NCBI RefSeq assembly: GCF_034119425.1
Contig: NZ_JAWUEL010000005.1
Span: 1 to 64,000, forward strand
Length of the DNA stretch: 64,000 nt
DNA from: Actinotignum schaalii_C
GTDB lineage: Bacteria > Actinomycetota > Actinomycetes > Actinomycetales > Actinomycetaceae
Reading direction: 5' to 3'
Numbering within the stretch: the stretch's first letter is position 1; each line of letters begins with the position of its first letter. The notes beneath the pieces were generated by a model. The model was not told where the DNA came from and searched no databases. It saw only the letters and a list, made by a program, of their open reading frames with translations. Made by a program: the position numbers and the translations under genes. Shown piece after piece: positions 8,617 through 17,230 of the stretch.

Positions 8617-9495
8617 TCAGAACACCCCTTGCGCCACCGCGAAGAAAAGGTAGCAGAACGGCGCCCACAGCAGGATGGAATCAATACGATCAAGCATGCC
8701 ACCGTGCCCGGGGAAAATTGCACCCATATCTTTAACACCGAGCCAGCGTTTGAGGCGTGATTCAAGCAGATCACCGGCAGTGCAGCACACCACCGCTGCC
8801 ATCCCGATACCGAAGGCCCACCACACGCTGTGCCCGAGAGCCACTGTGGCAAGCAACAATGCCACCACCAGGCAGGCCAGGATTGATCCCGCCAACCCCT
8901 CCCAGGTTTTCTTCGGCGAAATTCGCGGGGCGAGCGGATGGCGCCCAAAAAGCACCCCGGCAGCCCAGCCCCCGGTGTCATTGGCAACGGGCAAAAGGAT
9001 GAGTGCTGCCACCATCCACGCCGGGGAATCCAGCTGGCACAGTGCCACCGCGAAACTCCCCAGCACGCTAACCCATAGAGAGACGAACACCGCGCAGGCG
9101 GCGTCGCTCACTTGCGCGCGCGCCCGGTCGCGTAGCCCCAACCACAGGGCGCAGGCCACCACCGTTGCCCCGAAAGCCAGCATGGCTGCACCGAGTCCGC
9201 GCCACCAGGCCAGCGCCAGTATCACGATATTCCCGGCCAGTAGCGTCGTGAGCGGCAGTCGGATACGGCGCGCGAGAAACGCGCCCGCGGCCTCCCATAC
9301 GGCAAAGCTGAGCGCCACCACCACGAGCACCACAAAGAGCTCGATACGCCAGAGAACGCTAAGCGCCACCAGCGCTAGCAGGATGAGCGCGGTGGGCACG
9401 GCGGCTTTGAGGTTACGTCCGGCCCGCGAGGAGGTGGGGCGCGGCGGTTGCGGGGGACGCGGAGCGAGCAGGCTCCGCAACGAGGGGCGCGACAT
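8617..9495 (-). CDS. cdsA: Phosphatidate cytidylyltransferase (CDP-diglyceride synthase)
   Basis: CdsA makes CDP-diacylglycerol from CTP and phosphatidic acid, the precursor of membrane phospholipids. The 292-residue protein has a basic N-terminus, about eight transmembrane helices, and the C-terminal family signature GDLLESRLKRWLGVKD followed by FPGHGGMLDRIDS. Its ATG overlaps the frr stop codon (TAATG), so the two are translationally coupled. In most actinobacteria rlmN and dxr come next; here they are missing. Confidence 0.96.
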   Translation of the reverse strand: MSRPSLRSLLAPRPPQPPRPTSSRAGRNLKAAVPTALILLALVALSVLWRIELFVVLVVVALSFAVWEAAGAFLARRIRLPLTTLLAGNIVILALAWWRGLGAAMLAFGATVVACALWLGLRDRARAQVSDAACAVFVSLWVSVLGSFAVALCQLDSPAWMVAALILLPVANDTGGWAAGVLFGRHPLAPRISPKKTWEGLAGSILACLVVALLLATVALGHSVWWAFGIGMAAVVCCTAGDLLESRLKRWLGVKDMGAIFPGHGGMLDRIDSILLWAPFCYLFFAVAQGVF

Positions 9496-10052
9496 TAGAT
9501 TTCGAGCAGGTCCTTTTCCTTGCCTTCGAGGAGCTTATCGATCTGCTCCACGAAGCTCTTCGTCAGCTTTTCCAGTTCGTCTTCGGCGCGCTTGACTTCA
9601 TCTTCCCCGGCCTCGCCATCTTTTTGGATAGCTTCGAGGGTGTCCTTCGCCTTGCGACGTACTGCGCGGATGGACACGCGCCCGTCTTCAGCGCGGTTGC
9701 GAGCCAGCTTGACGTAGTCCTTGCGGCGTTCCTCGGTCAGAGCCGGGAGGTTCACGCGCAGCACATTGCCGTCATCGGAGGGATTGACGCCCAGGTCGGA
9801 TTCGCGCAGCGCCTTATCAATGCCCTGCTTGGCACCTGGGTCGAAAGGCGTGATCATCACGGTGCGCGGTTCGGGAATGGTAATGGTGGCTAGCTGCTGG
9901 AGCGGCGTGAGGGTGCCATAGTAGTCCACCAGAATCGGGTTAAACATCCCGGCACTGGCCCGCCCGGAGCGGATATGCGAAAATTCTTCGCTGGTTGCTT
10001 CAATAGTTTTGCCCATCTTTTCGCGGGCTTCGCGCAAAGCTTCTTCAATCAT
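9495..10052 (-). CDS. frr: Ribosome recycling factor
   Basis: RRF splits post-termination ribosomes together with EF-G. The 185-residue product starts MIEEALREAREKM and contains the conserved FSHIRSGRASAGMFNPILVD, the EPRTVMITPFD region and the C-terminal three-helix bundle (LTEERRKDYVKLARN). I chose the ATG at 10052, preceded by AAGGA, over an in-frame upstream ATG that adds 21 unlikely residues. It lies between pyrH and cdsA in the usual order. Confidence 0.97.
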   Translation of the reverse strand: MIEEALREAREKMGKTIEATSEEFSHIRSGRASAGMFNPILVDYYGTLTPLQQLATITIPEPRTVMITPFDPGAKQGIDKALRESDLGVNPSDDGNVLRVNLPALTEERRKDYVKLARNRAEDGRVSIRAVRRKAKDTLEAIQKDGEAGEDEVKRAEDELEKLTKSFVEQIDKLLEGKEKDLLEI

Positions 10053-10151
10053 CTTTTTTCCTTCGCAGTTTCGTTCACGGCGCGTAGCTACGTGGTACGA
10101 CGACGCAGCTACCATGCGCCCGATGTGACATATCTTACCGGCTTAGCGGGG

Positions 10152-10901
10152 CTATACGCCCTGGGCGGAGACCACCGTTCCAATATTCTCACCGCGCAGC
10201 GCTGCGGTGACGTTACCCGGCTCGGTCATACCGAAAACCCGCATCGGCAGAGAGTTATTCCGTGCCAGAGCAAAGGCGGCACCGTCGGCCACCTGGAGAT
10301 TATGGGAAAGCACCGTATCGTAGCTGATAGCGGTGAGCTTTTCCGCTTCCGGATGGGTGCGCGGATCTGCGGTATAGACTCCGTCCACCCCGTTCTTGCC
10401 CATAAGAAGCTCATCGCAGCGCAGCTCCAGGGCACGCTGGGCGGAAACCGTGTCGGTGGAGAAGTAGGGCATGCCGGCTCCGGCACCGAAAATAACCACC
10501 CGTCCCTTCTGGAGGTGACGGATGGCGCGCAAGGGAATATAGGGTTCGGCAATCTGCGTCATCTGAATTGCGGTTTGCACGCGACACTGGGTTCCGGCCT
10601 GCTCGATAAAATCCTGGAGCGCGATCGCGTTCATAACGGTACCGAGCATCCCCATATAGTCCGCCCGGGCACGATCCATTCCAGATTGCTGCAATTCAGC
10701 TCCGCGGAAGAAGTTTCCTCCACCAACAACAATGGCTACTTCGATTCCAGAAGCCGCCGCTTCGGCAATTTCCCCGGCGACACGCTGGAGTACCGCGGCA
10801 TCGACGCCAACACTACCCGCCCCGAAAGTTTCCCCAGATAATTTAAGAAGAACTCGGCGGACCCCATCCGAGCTCGCATCATGTTCCAGTAGCGTCACCA
10901 T
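10152..10901 (-). CDS. pyrH: Uridylate kinase (UMP kinase)
   Basis: PyrH phosphorylates UMP to UDP in pyrimidine synthesis. The 249-residue protein shows the amino-acid-kinase fold: RRVLLKLSGETFG near the N-terminus, IVVGGGNFFRG for phosphate binding, DYMGMLGTVMNA for UMP binding, and KNGVDGVYTADP near the ATP site. In most actinobacteria the order is rpsB-tsf-pyrH-frr; here about 8.5 kb separates pyrH from tsf. A 99-nt gap separates it from frr. Confidence 0.97.
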   Translation of the reverse strand: MVTLLEHDASSDGVRRVLLKLSGETFGAGSVGVDAAVLQRVAGEIAEAAASGIEVAIVVGGGNFFRGAELQQSGMDRARADYMGMLGTVMNAIALQDFIEQAGTQCRVQTAIQMTQIAEPYIPLRAIRHLQKGRVVIFGAGAGMPYFSTDTVSAQRALELRCDELLMGKNGVDGVYTADPRTHPEAEKLTAISYDTVLSHNLQVADGAAFALARNNSLPMRVFGMTEPGNVTAALRGENIGTVVSAQGV

Positions 10902-10965
10902 TGCCTCCCGTCGCTCAGTTCATCGGGCTTAACCATACCAGCGCGCACTGGGGCATAATATCCGG

Positions 10966-12060
10966 GTGTCTAATGAAAATACTTCTTCTGATGCCGCCAC
11001 ATGGGCGGCGTCACTGCGCGCCCTCACGCCGGGCGTACTGCTTGCCGCTCTCATCGCGGTAGCATCCTGGGGCCTGAGTAAACTGATGCCCCTGCTTTCC
11101 GCCATGCTCTTCGCTATCGTATTGGGCATGCTGGTGCGCAACCTGGGACTTATTCCTCGTTCAGCAAACCGCGGTCTCACTTTCACCTCCAAACGGGTAC
11201 TGCGCACCGGGGTGGTACTCCTGGGGCTGCGCCTGTCCATCCCCGCAATTTTGGGCTTGGGCTGGGGTACCCTCATCACGATCGTCACCTGCGTGACCGC
11301 AACGATGCTCATTTCTGTGCCCCTGAGCAAACTCCTGCGGGTGCCCCACGCTTCGGCTATTCTCACCGCCGTGGGTACCTCCATCTGCGGGGCCTCCGCG
11401 GTGGCGGGAACTTCCGCCGTGGTGCGGGTGCGTAACGAAGATGAACGCGATACCGCCGCGGCAACCGCTATTGCCTGCGTGACGCTTTTCGGTACCCTCA
11501 CCCTGGTGGCACTCCCCTGGCTCGCCCACCTGCTGGACTTGAGTGCCAACCAGGCGGCTGTATGGATGGGCGCCACCATTCACGAAGTTGGCCAGGTGGT
11601 GGCCGCCGCCAATATTTACGGTGGGGTTGCCGATACCGCTACTGCCGCCAAGCTTGGGCGCGTGGTGTGCCTGGCCGCGGTGATCGCCGTGGTGGGGCTA
11701 CTGGAGCGCGCAGCTAAGCAACGCGAGGCCCGCGCCGCGGGGCTGGACGGTGCGGCACTCGATACTCACGGCCATACGCGGAGCTCCGCACCTCTCATCC
11801 CGTTATTCGTACTCGGCTTCCTGATCGCGGTGGGGATCGCCTCCGTGCTGGAAAACCAGGCTTGGGCGGCCAGCGCCTTGCAGATTCTTGGTAACGACGT
11901 CGCCAACTGGCTCCTCATCGCCGCCATGGGCGCCATGGGCGCCGGCGTTCATCTCAAAACGATTATGCATACGGGGGCACGCACCGTCCTCTTCGGTTTC
12001 CTTCTCACTCTGGTGATTGTGGGGATCGGACTGGCGTGCGTGGCCGTTTTTGTGGTGTAG
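10966..12060 (+). CDS. YeiH family putative sulfate/sulfite exporter
   Basis: This is a 364-residue integral membrane protein with about ten hydrophobic helices. The family-typical segments are present: LRTGVVLLGLRLS, ILTAVGTSICGASAVAG and GATIHEVGQVVAAA. YeiH/UPF0324 proteins are annotated as putative sulfate exporters; direct transport evidence for most members is lacking. The start is GTG with no clear Shine-Dalgarno sequence; a TAATAT element 4 nt upstream (10956-10961) could point to a leaderless or near-leaderless mRNA, which is speculative. It diverges from pyrH and ends at a hairpin. Confidence 0.88.
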   Translation: MSNENTSSDAATWAASLRALTPGVLLAALIAVASWGLSKLMPLLSAMLFAIVLGMLVRNLGLIPRSANRGLTFTSKRVLRTGVVLLGLRLSIPAILGLGWGTLITIVTCVTATMLISVPLSKLLRVPHASAILTAVGTSICGASAVAGTSAVVRVRNEDERDTAAATAIACVTLFGTLTLVALPWLAHLLDLSANQAAVWMGATIHEVGQVVAAANIYGGVADTATAAKLGRVVCLAAVIAVVGLLERAAKQREARAAGLDGAALDTHGHTRSSAPLIPLFVLGFLIAVGIASVLENQAWAASALQILGNDVANWLLIAAMGAMGAGVHLKTIMHTGARTVLFGFLLTLVIVGIGLACVAVFVV

Positions 12061-12075
12061 CAACGGCGTAAGATG

Positions 12076-12121
12076 CACGAAGCGGGGGCTTTCCTACGTA
12101 GATGGAAGCCCCCGCTTCGTG
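12076..12121. terminator. Bidirectional terminator hairpin
   Basis: A 16-bp perfect stem (12076-12091 with 12106-12121) with a 14-nt loop lies between the convergent YeiH-type gene (+) and formate/nitrite channel gene (-). It is strongly GC-rich with no long T tract, which is common for actinobacterial terminators. Confidence 0.85.
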
Positions 12122-12159
12122 TATGTCCATATGCGGGCACGTTACGGTATCGGCGTGGA

Positions 12160-13041
12160 TTACTTCAACGGCGCGTCGTAAACGTCGGCTGCGTCGTCGT
12201 CACGCAGATACGCAACCCAGAAGTAGGTGGCGAGGATGAAACCGCCGCCCACAATATTGCCAAGAATCACCACGCCGATATTGAGGGCAACGGCGCCCGG
12301 CGTGAATGCGGCGTAGTCAGCGAGCCCGTGACCGGAAGCGAGGACCGCTTCGGAATTCCAGAAAGCATCCCCGCCCCAGTACTTGCACATAAGGCCGAGC
12401 GGAAGCAGGAACATATTGGCCACCGAGTGCTCGAATCCGGCGGCAACGAAAAGCGGGATGGGGCATAGACAGGCGAGAATCTTATCCGCCGTAGAACGCC
12501 CCGATTGCGCAATCCATACACCGGCACACACCGCGATATTCGCGAGCACGCCCAGGAGGAAGGCCTCCGGGATAGAATGCGCGGCCTTGCCCGCCGCGGT
12601 ATGGAGGGCAACCTCCCCCCACGCCCCGCCGTTGGAGAGCGCCTGGCCCGCGCCAAAGACGAGCAACGCCAAAAACAGCGCACCAACCAAATTGCCGGCC
12701 AAAGAAGTGCCCCAGTGAGCGAAGAACCGCCGGGGACGCACCCTCTTGTGGTAGAGCGGCATAACCGTCATCGTGGTTGAGGTGAAGAGATCCGAGCCGG
12801 TCAGCACCACCAGGATGAGGCCAACCGAGAAGCACAGGCCTCCCAGGACTTTCGCCGGGCCGAGCGGACCGTCGGCCAGGCCCTGTTGCGACGTAATGTA
12901 GAAAATGTAGCCCATGCCAATGAAGGCGCCGCCCGAGAGTGCCATCACGAAGGATCGCGTCAGCGGTTTCTTAGTTTTCTTGTATGCCGCGCGGGCGTTC
13001 TCAACCGCGAGGGTGTGCGGATCGGGAATGGTTATGCTCAC
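12160..13041 (-). CDS. Formate/nitrite transporter family channel
   Basis: The 293-residue protein belongs to the FNT (FocA/NirC/HSC) family of pentameric channels for small monovalent anions. Six helices are visible. The family signature region FVAAGFEHSVANMF is intact, including the central-pore histidine of GFEHS, and the omega-loop-like segment LTGSDLFTS is present. Sequence alone does not separate formate, nitrite and hydrosulfide carriers. No pyruvate formate-lyase or nitrite reductase gene is adjacent. Confidence 0.92.
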   Translation of the reverse strand: MSITIPDPHTLAVENARAAYKKTKKPLTRSFVMALSGGAFIGMGYIFYITSQQGLADGPLGPAKVLGGLCFSVGLILVVLTGSDLFTSTTMTVMPLYHKRVRPRRFFAHWGTSLAGNLVGALFLALLVFGAGQALSNGGAWGEVALHTAAGKAAHSIPEAFLLGVLANIAVCAGVWIAQSGRSTADKILACLCPIPLFVAAGFEHSVANMFLLPLGLMCKYWGGDAFWNSEAVLASGHGLADYAAFTPGAVALNIGVVILGNIVGGGFILATYFWVAYLRDDDAADVYDAPLK

Positions 13042-13156
13042 CTCTTACTCCTTTGTCAGTTCAGCGCCCCTCATCTTATGTGAAAGTGCCCGGTGGGAGC
13101 TATAGACATTTATGAGCAGATAGGGACAGGGCACGGTGCGTGAGGGTACGACGACG

Positions 13157-13197
13157 GAGCTGTGCGCCCCGTCCTTGCCGGACGGAGCGCACAGCTC
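13157..13197 (-). terminator. Terminator hairpin downstream of surface-protein genes
   Basis: An 11-bp outer stem (13157-13167 with 13187-13197) continues into a 6-bp inner stem (13169-13174 with 13180-13185) around a short loop. It lies 20 nt past the stop of the 1320-residue surface protein, and probably ends the two-gene surface-protein transcript. An ACGACGACGG stretch abuts it. Confidence 0.85.
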
Positions 13198-13217
13198 AAC
13201 TATCTCACGCTACCTGT

Positions 13218-16200
13218 TTAGCGACGCTCACCGCGCCGATAAACCATGGCGCCTGCGCCCAGGAGCATCGAGAGGAAGGCTACGCCAATGGCGCCGCCAG
13301 TCCCGCTACCCGTATGCACGAGGCGCTGCGAGCGCCCAGCTGGTGGCGTAGGTGTTTGATCCGGCGTGGGCGCCGGCTGGGCTGGCTGCCCTGACGTCGG
13401 CACCGGTGTCGGAATCAGACTCGGCTCCCGTGTAGGTTCGGGGCTCGGCCTTCCAGGTGCCGACGGCGTGACACTCGGGTGCGGGTCAGGCCGCGGAGCA
13501 GGCTGCTTGCTCGGTTCCGGTTGCGGATCTGGTTGAGGATCCGGCTCCGGGCCGGGCCCTGGATCAGGCTGCGGTGCGGGACCAGGTTCCGGTTGCGGTG
13601 CCGGTGCAGGCGGCTGCGGCCCAGGCTCCGGTGCCGGATCTGGCTCCACCGCGCATTCCTTGATTTCCGCAGCGGTCATTGGCCGAGACTGCGTCTCGGT
13701 GCTCGACGTTGCCGTTTCCTCCCAGCTCAAGGCAGCCGCATTCCAGGTATACGTGTACGCGGTCTTGGTGCGGGATTGCGCCACCTGGTGGCTTTCACAG
13801 AATTTCTCCCCATCAATCCACTCGGTGAACGTCGGGTCCTTGGTGGGTTCCGGAGTGCAGGCCTTCACTTCCTCCGGAGTCTTCTCCCGCTCCTGGTTTT
13901 CGGTCTCAGTCGTGGGCACCGTATCCCACTCCAAAGTAGTGGCATTCCAGGTGACCGTATACGTGGTCTTCATACGGGTCTGCGTCACCGTATTCTTCTC
14001 ACAGGTCACCTCCTCGTCCTGCCATTCCCCGTAGGCTCCCATCACAGCTGGCTGCGGATACCGTGTCAGGCTCCAGTAGCCGAGGAAGTGAACGTCGGCA
14101 TCGGTAATGGTGTCGCTCGCGCGGTCCCACCCCGTGAAAGACCAGACTTCCCCGGGAGCATCCGAGTATCTCGCCTTATCGAAGGTGTCTGTGGGGGTGA
14201 CAAGCGTTCCCTTCGGGAAACCCTGACCGTTCTCACCGAGGTTATCGGCGGGAGTGCGCGCCGCTAGTGCCTCTGGCAGGGCTTTTTTAGCACCGTCCGC
14301 AGCTTGGAATTCATGGGTTACCTTGAAAAGCTGCTGGTGCCACACCCACGTACCGATAAATTCCTGATCGGCCCCCGTGACCTTTTTGGTGGTCGCATCC
14401 CAGCTCTGGAAAGTCCACTGGCCGTTGCCATCGGGCACCGCCGTGAAATCTGGTACGGCCGAAGCGACAGTATCGCCCTCCGTGTAGCCAGCACCGTTTT
14501 TGGTGTCAATGGCGGGGGGCTGTTTCTTTACGCCCTCGGGCAGTTCCTTGCCGGCAGTACCGCTCACGAATGTGGAGGTCACGCCGTAAGCAGGAGCGTA
14601 GCCCGCATAGGCAGTGAGCTCATTCGGGTCCACAATCTGCGTGATGGGGGCGGCCGGCTGTGACGGTGCGGGCTCAGCGCGCGCCGTCTCGGCGCCAATT
14701 ACTCGACTAGCGGCCGTGCACGGGTTCTTGTTCCCCTTAGCATCGGCCACGGAGTTAGCTGAGACACCGTCGGTAAAGGCGTGCGCGAAATCGTATCCCT
14801 TATTATTCGCTTGCCCGCTCGCAATCTCGGCGGGAGTGACGGCAGAGCAATACCAACCCACGAATGTGTAGGTGCCGAGCTCAGCGGTGCGGCCCAGGCT
14901 GTCGGTAATGGTGCGCGTCTCCTCGCGAACCGGGTTCGCACCCTCGTACCGGGTCATTTGAGCGGGGCGAGCCGCCGGGTGCTCCTGAAGGAGCTTTGTA
15001 GAGGAGTAGATCGTATAGGGCTGTTCTGCCTCAACGTTCTGCGCTTGGGCATCGAAGTGCCCTTCATTGGGGTGATACCACATCGTGGCACGCTGCCCAA
15101 GGACCACGGTGCCCTCATCGGAAAGCACGTAATCCCAGGAACCCGCACCTGTGTGGTCACCGAATTCCGCGGCAGCCTGGCGGTTATCGCGAGTGACATA
15201 GTGGACCATATTCGCGTCATCTGCGCCGGGCACGTAGCCGTCCGCGCCCTTCGCAACCGTGTAGCCGATGTAGCGCTGCGTCGGCTCGTTTTGCCCGGCG
15301 TACGGCGCTTCACTGGCATTCTTAACATTCTCACTCAGGGAAATATTGAGCTGGTTAGTGAGCTTGCCCGTTAGGAGCACCGCGGATTGTCCGTCGATCA
15401 CCCGCACGTCACCGGTATCAAGGCGCGCCTTGGGCGTGATAATCACATCCTTATTGGCATACACATTCAAACCCGGGTACTCCCCAATCCGGGCACCGTC
15501 CACCTCGATGCTCGACGGATGATCCTGATGTACTGACCAGTCGCCCTTCTTGTTGCCGCCCAAACTCATGTCGTCGAGTTTCAGGTAGCCGTCATTGAAA
15601 ATACCCGCGCCAACTGCCGAATAGACAAAACCGCCCGAGAGTTTCGAGGGGCCCGTCCCACCGGTGATGGTGGTAGAGCCTTCGTTGTATATAAGACCAC
15701 CGCGCCCCGAGCGCCCGGAGCTCAGCGTCGCACCTTCCAGAGCTACCGTGTTTCCCGGGCCCACGAAGAGCGCACCGCCTACTTGTGTGGCAGGCCCCCA
15801 AACCAGGGTTCCGGCATTAGAAATCGTGGAATCGACAACGCGAAGATTAACCGCAGATTCTTCACCGATCCGGGTAGAAAGGGAAATCGCACCGCCGTTG
15901 GAATCTGCGTGCACATCGCGAATGGTGGAATTCTGGATCACCGCGGTGGCGCTCGATCCTGTTTCAAAGGCAATAGCACCGCCGAAGGTGGCCAGCCCCT
16001 TTCCGTTGCCGCTGCCGCGTCCGGTTAGTTGCGAATTGGTCAGTTCAAAACTTCCGGTGCCGACAATATCGATGAAACCGCCGGCGAAAGTCACCTTGGA
16101 ACTATCACTGGCCACGAAGCGCGAATTATTAATTTTGAGCGCCGAGTCCTGGCTCGCAAAAGCACCACCGGAAATTCCGTAGGCATCCCCGCGCCCAGTG

Positions 16201-17180
16201 AAGGTGAAATCACTGTTATCCACGGTAACTTTCGCGTTGAATGCACGGAGGAATCCACCGGTATTGAAGGGGGCGCCAACGTTGACGGTGCTGCCGGTGA
16301 TGCGCGCCGTCGTCCTGTCACCCGCATAGATCGCACCGCCTTGGTACCCGCCGGTAGCAACCCTGGCGACGTGGTTATCAATGAAGGAAGCCCGTTCCGC
16401 CACCAATGTGGCCGCCCCGTCCATGTAGATGGCACCGCCGTTACCTTCGTTACCGCGCACCCTTGCACTGTCCTGCGAATGATCCTTCGCCTGGTTTGTA
16501 CGGAGCGTGGAATCGCTAATGTTCACCGTAGAGCGCGCCCCGGTGGCGTAAATCGCCCCACCGTTAGGCATCTGGCTGATCTGAGCACCCTGAGTTTCGG
16601 CGGGAAGGTTCCCAAAGGCAGGATTCCTCTTCGTCTCATCTGCGACCCGCATATCGTAGGTGGCCTGTGACCAGATACTCGAATTGTTTTCGATTACCGA
16701 ATCGTTGGTGACGTTCAGGGCGGCGTCAAGAACGTACACGGCCCCACCTTCGAAATTGCGGGTTCCGGCGGTTGTTCCGTTCTTGATCGCCACCTTGTCG
16801 AGGGTGGCGGTAGAGCCCGCACCGAGCCACAGTCCCCGGCGCTTACCTGCACCATCAAGGGTGACATCAGAGAAGGTCACCTGCCCACCAGCGGTGCGGA
16901 ACATATTGTAATGGTCGTTCCCGCCCGGGGCAGCGCTCGGTGCTCCGGCCGTAATGGTGTGCCCTTGGCCCTCAACGCTCAGATCCGCGTTGCTCGGGAT
17001 CTCAATTTCACCGGTTAGCGTGATATCTGCGCTCAGACTCACGCTCTGGCCGGCCGTGATGGCGCTACGGAGCTCCTGCTCCGTCCCCACCGTTGTCGCC
17101 GCAAAAGCCGGGGATATTAGAGCATTCGTTGAAAAACCAAGGAGGGCTGCGGCTACTACCGCAACAGTTTTCTTGCCCAC
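13218..17180 (-). CDS. Large LPXTG-type cell-wall surface protein with beta-helix and SHIRT-like domains
   Basis: This 1320-residue secreted protein has a signal peptide (cleavage after AFA at about 27). Residues 30 to about 620 look like a right-handed beta-helix, rich in Gly, Asn, Ser and Thr with recurring GGAIY/GGAVYV turns. SHIRT-like modules of the form WTFQSWD...FIGTW follow (about 870-1010). Then come two copies of a 55-residue repeat ending in Glu-Thr-rich text (about 1015-1130; paired motifs YTVTWNATTLEWDT and YTYTWNAAALSWEE), and a Pro-rich wall-spanning stalk. The end is a sorting signal, LVHTG at 1287-1291, a hydrophobic helix and a basic tail. It is probably anchored by a sortase to peptidoglycan; an adhesin role is inference. 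It starts 50 nt after the second surface gene. Confidence 0.9.
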   Translation of the reverse strand: MGKKTVAVVAAALLGFSTNALISPAFAATTVGTEQELRSAITAGQSVSLSADITLTGEIEIPSNADLSVEGQGHTITAGAPSAAPGGNDHYNMFRTAGGQVTFSDVTLDGAGKRRGLWLGAGSTATLDKVAIKNGTTAGTRNFEGGAVYVLDAALNVTNDSVIENNSSIWSQATYDMRVADETKRNPAFGNLPAETQGAQISQMPNGGAIYATGARSTVNISDSTLRTNQAKDHSQDSARVRGNEGNGGAIYMDGAATLVAERASFIDNHVARVATGGYQGGAIYAGDRTTARITGSTVNVGAPFNTGGFLRAFNAKVTVDNSDFTFTGRGDAYGISGGAFASQDSALKINNSRFVASDSSKVTFAGGFIDIVGTGSFELTNSQLTGRGSGNGKGLATFGGAIAFETGSSATAVIQNSTIRDVHADSNGGAISLSTRIGEESAVNLRVVDSTISNAGTLVWGPATQVGGALFVGPGNTVALEGATLSSGRSGRGGLIYNEGSTTITGGTGPSKLSGGFVYSAVGAGIFNDGYLKLDDMSLGGNKKGDWSVHQDHPSSIEVDGARIGEYPGLNVYANKDVIITPKARLDTGDVRVIDGQSAVLLTGKLTNQLNISLSENVKNASEAPYAGQNEPTQRYIGYTVAKGADGYVPGADDANMVHYVTRDNRQAAAEFGDHTGAGSWDYVLSDEGTVVLGQRATMWYHPNEGHFDAQAQNVEAEQPYTIYSSTKLLQEHPAARPAQMTRYEGANPVREETRTITDSLGRTAELGTYTFVGWYCSAVTPAEIASGQANNKGYDFAHAFTDGVSANSVADAKGNKNPCTAASRVIGAETARAEPAPSQPAAPITQIVDPNELTAYAGYAPAYGVTSTFVSGTAGKELPEGVKKQPPAIDTKNGAGYTEGDTVASAVPDFTAVPDGNGQWTFQSWDATTKKVTGADQEFIGTWVWHQQLFKVTHEFQAADGAKKALPEALAARTPADNLGENGQGFPKGTLVTPTDTFDKARYSDAPGEVWSFTGWDRASDTITDADVHFLGYWSLTRYPQPAVMGAYGEWQDEEVTCEKNTVTQTRMKTTYTVTWNATTLEWDTVPTTETENQEREKTPEEVKACTPEPTKDPTFTEWIDGEKFCESHQVAQSRTKTAYTYTWNAAALSWEETATSSTETQSRPMTAAEIKECAVEPDPAPEPGPQPPAPAPQPEPGPAPQPDPGPGPEPDPQPDPQPEPSKQPAPRPDPHPSVTPSAPGRPSPEPTREPSLIPTPVPTSGQPAQPAPTPDQTPTPPAGRSQRLVHTGSGTGGAIGVAFLSMLLGAGAMVYRRGERR

Positions 17181-17230
17181 GTTGTTATTCCTATCTTTAA
17201 ACTTGCGTTTCTTGCGTCGTTCGGTTGTTT

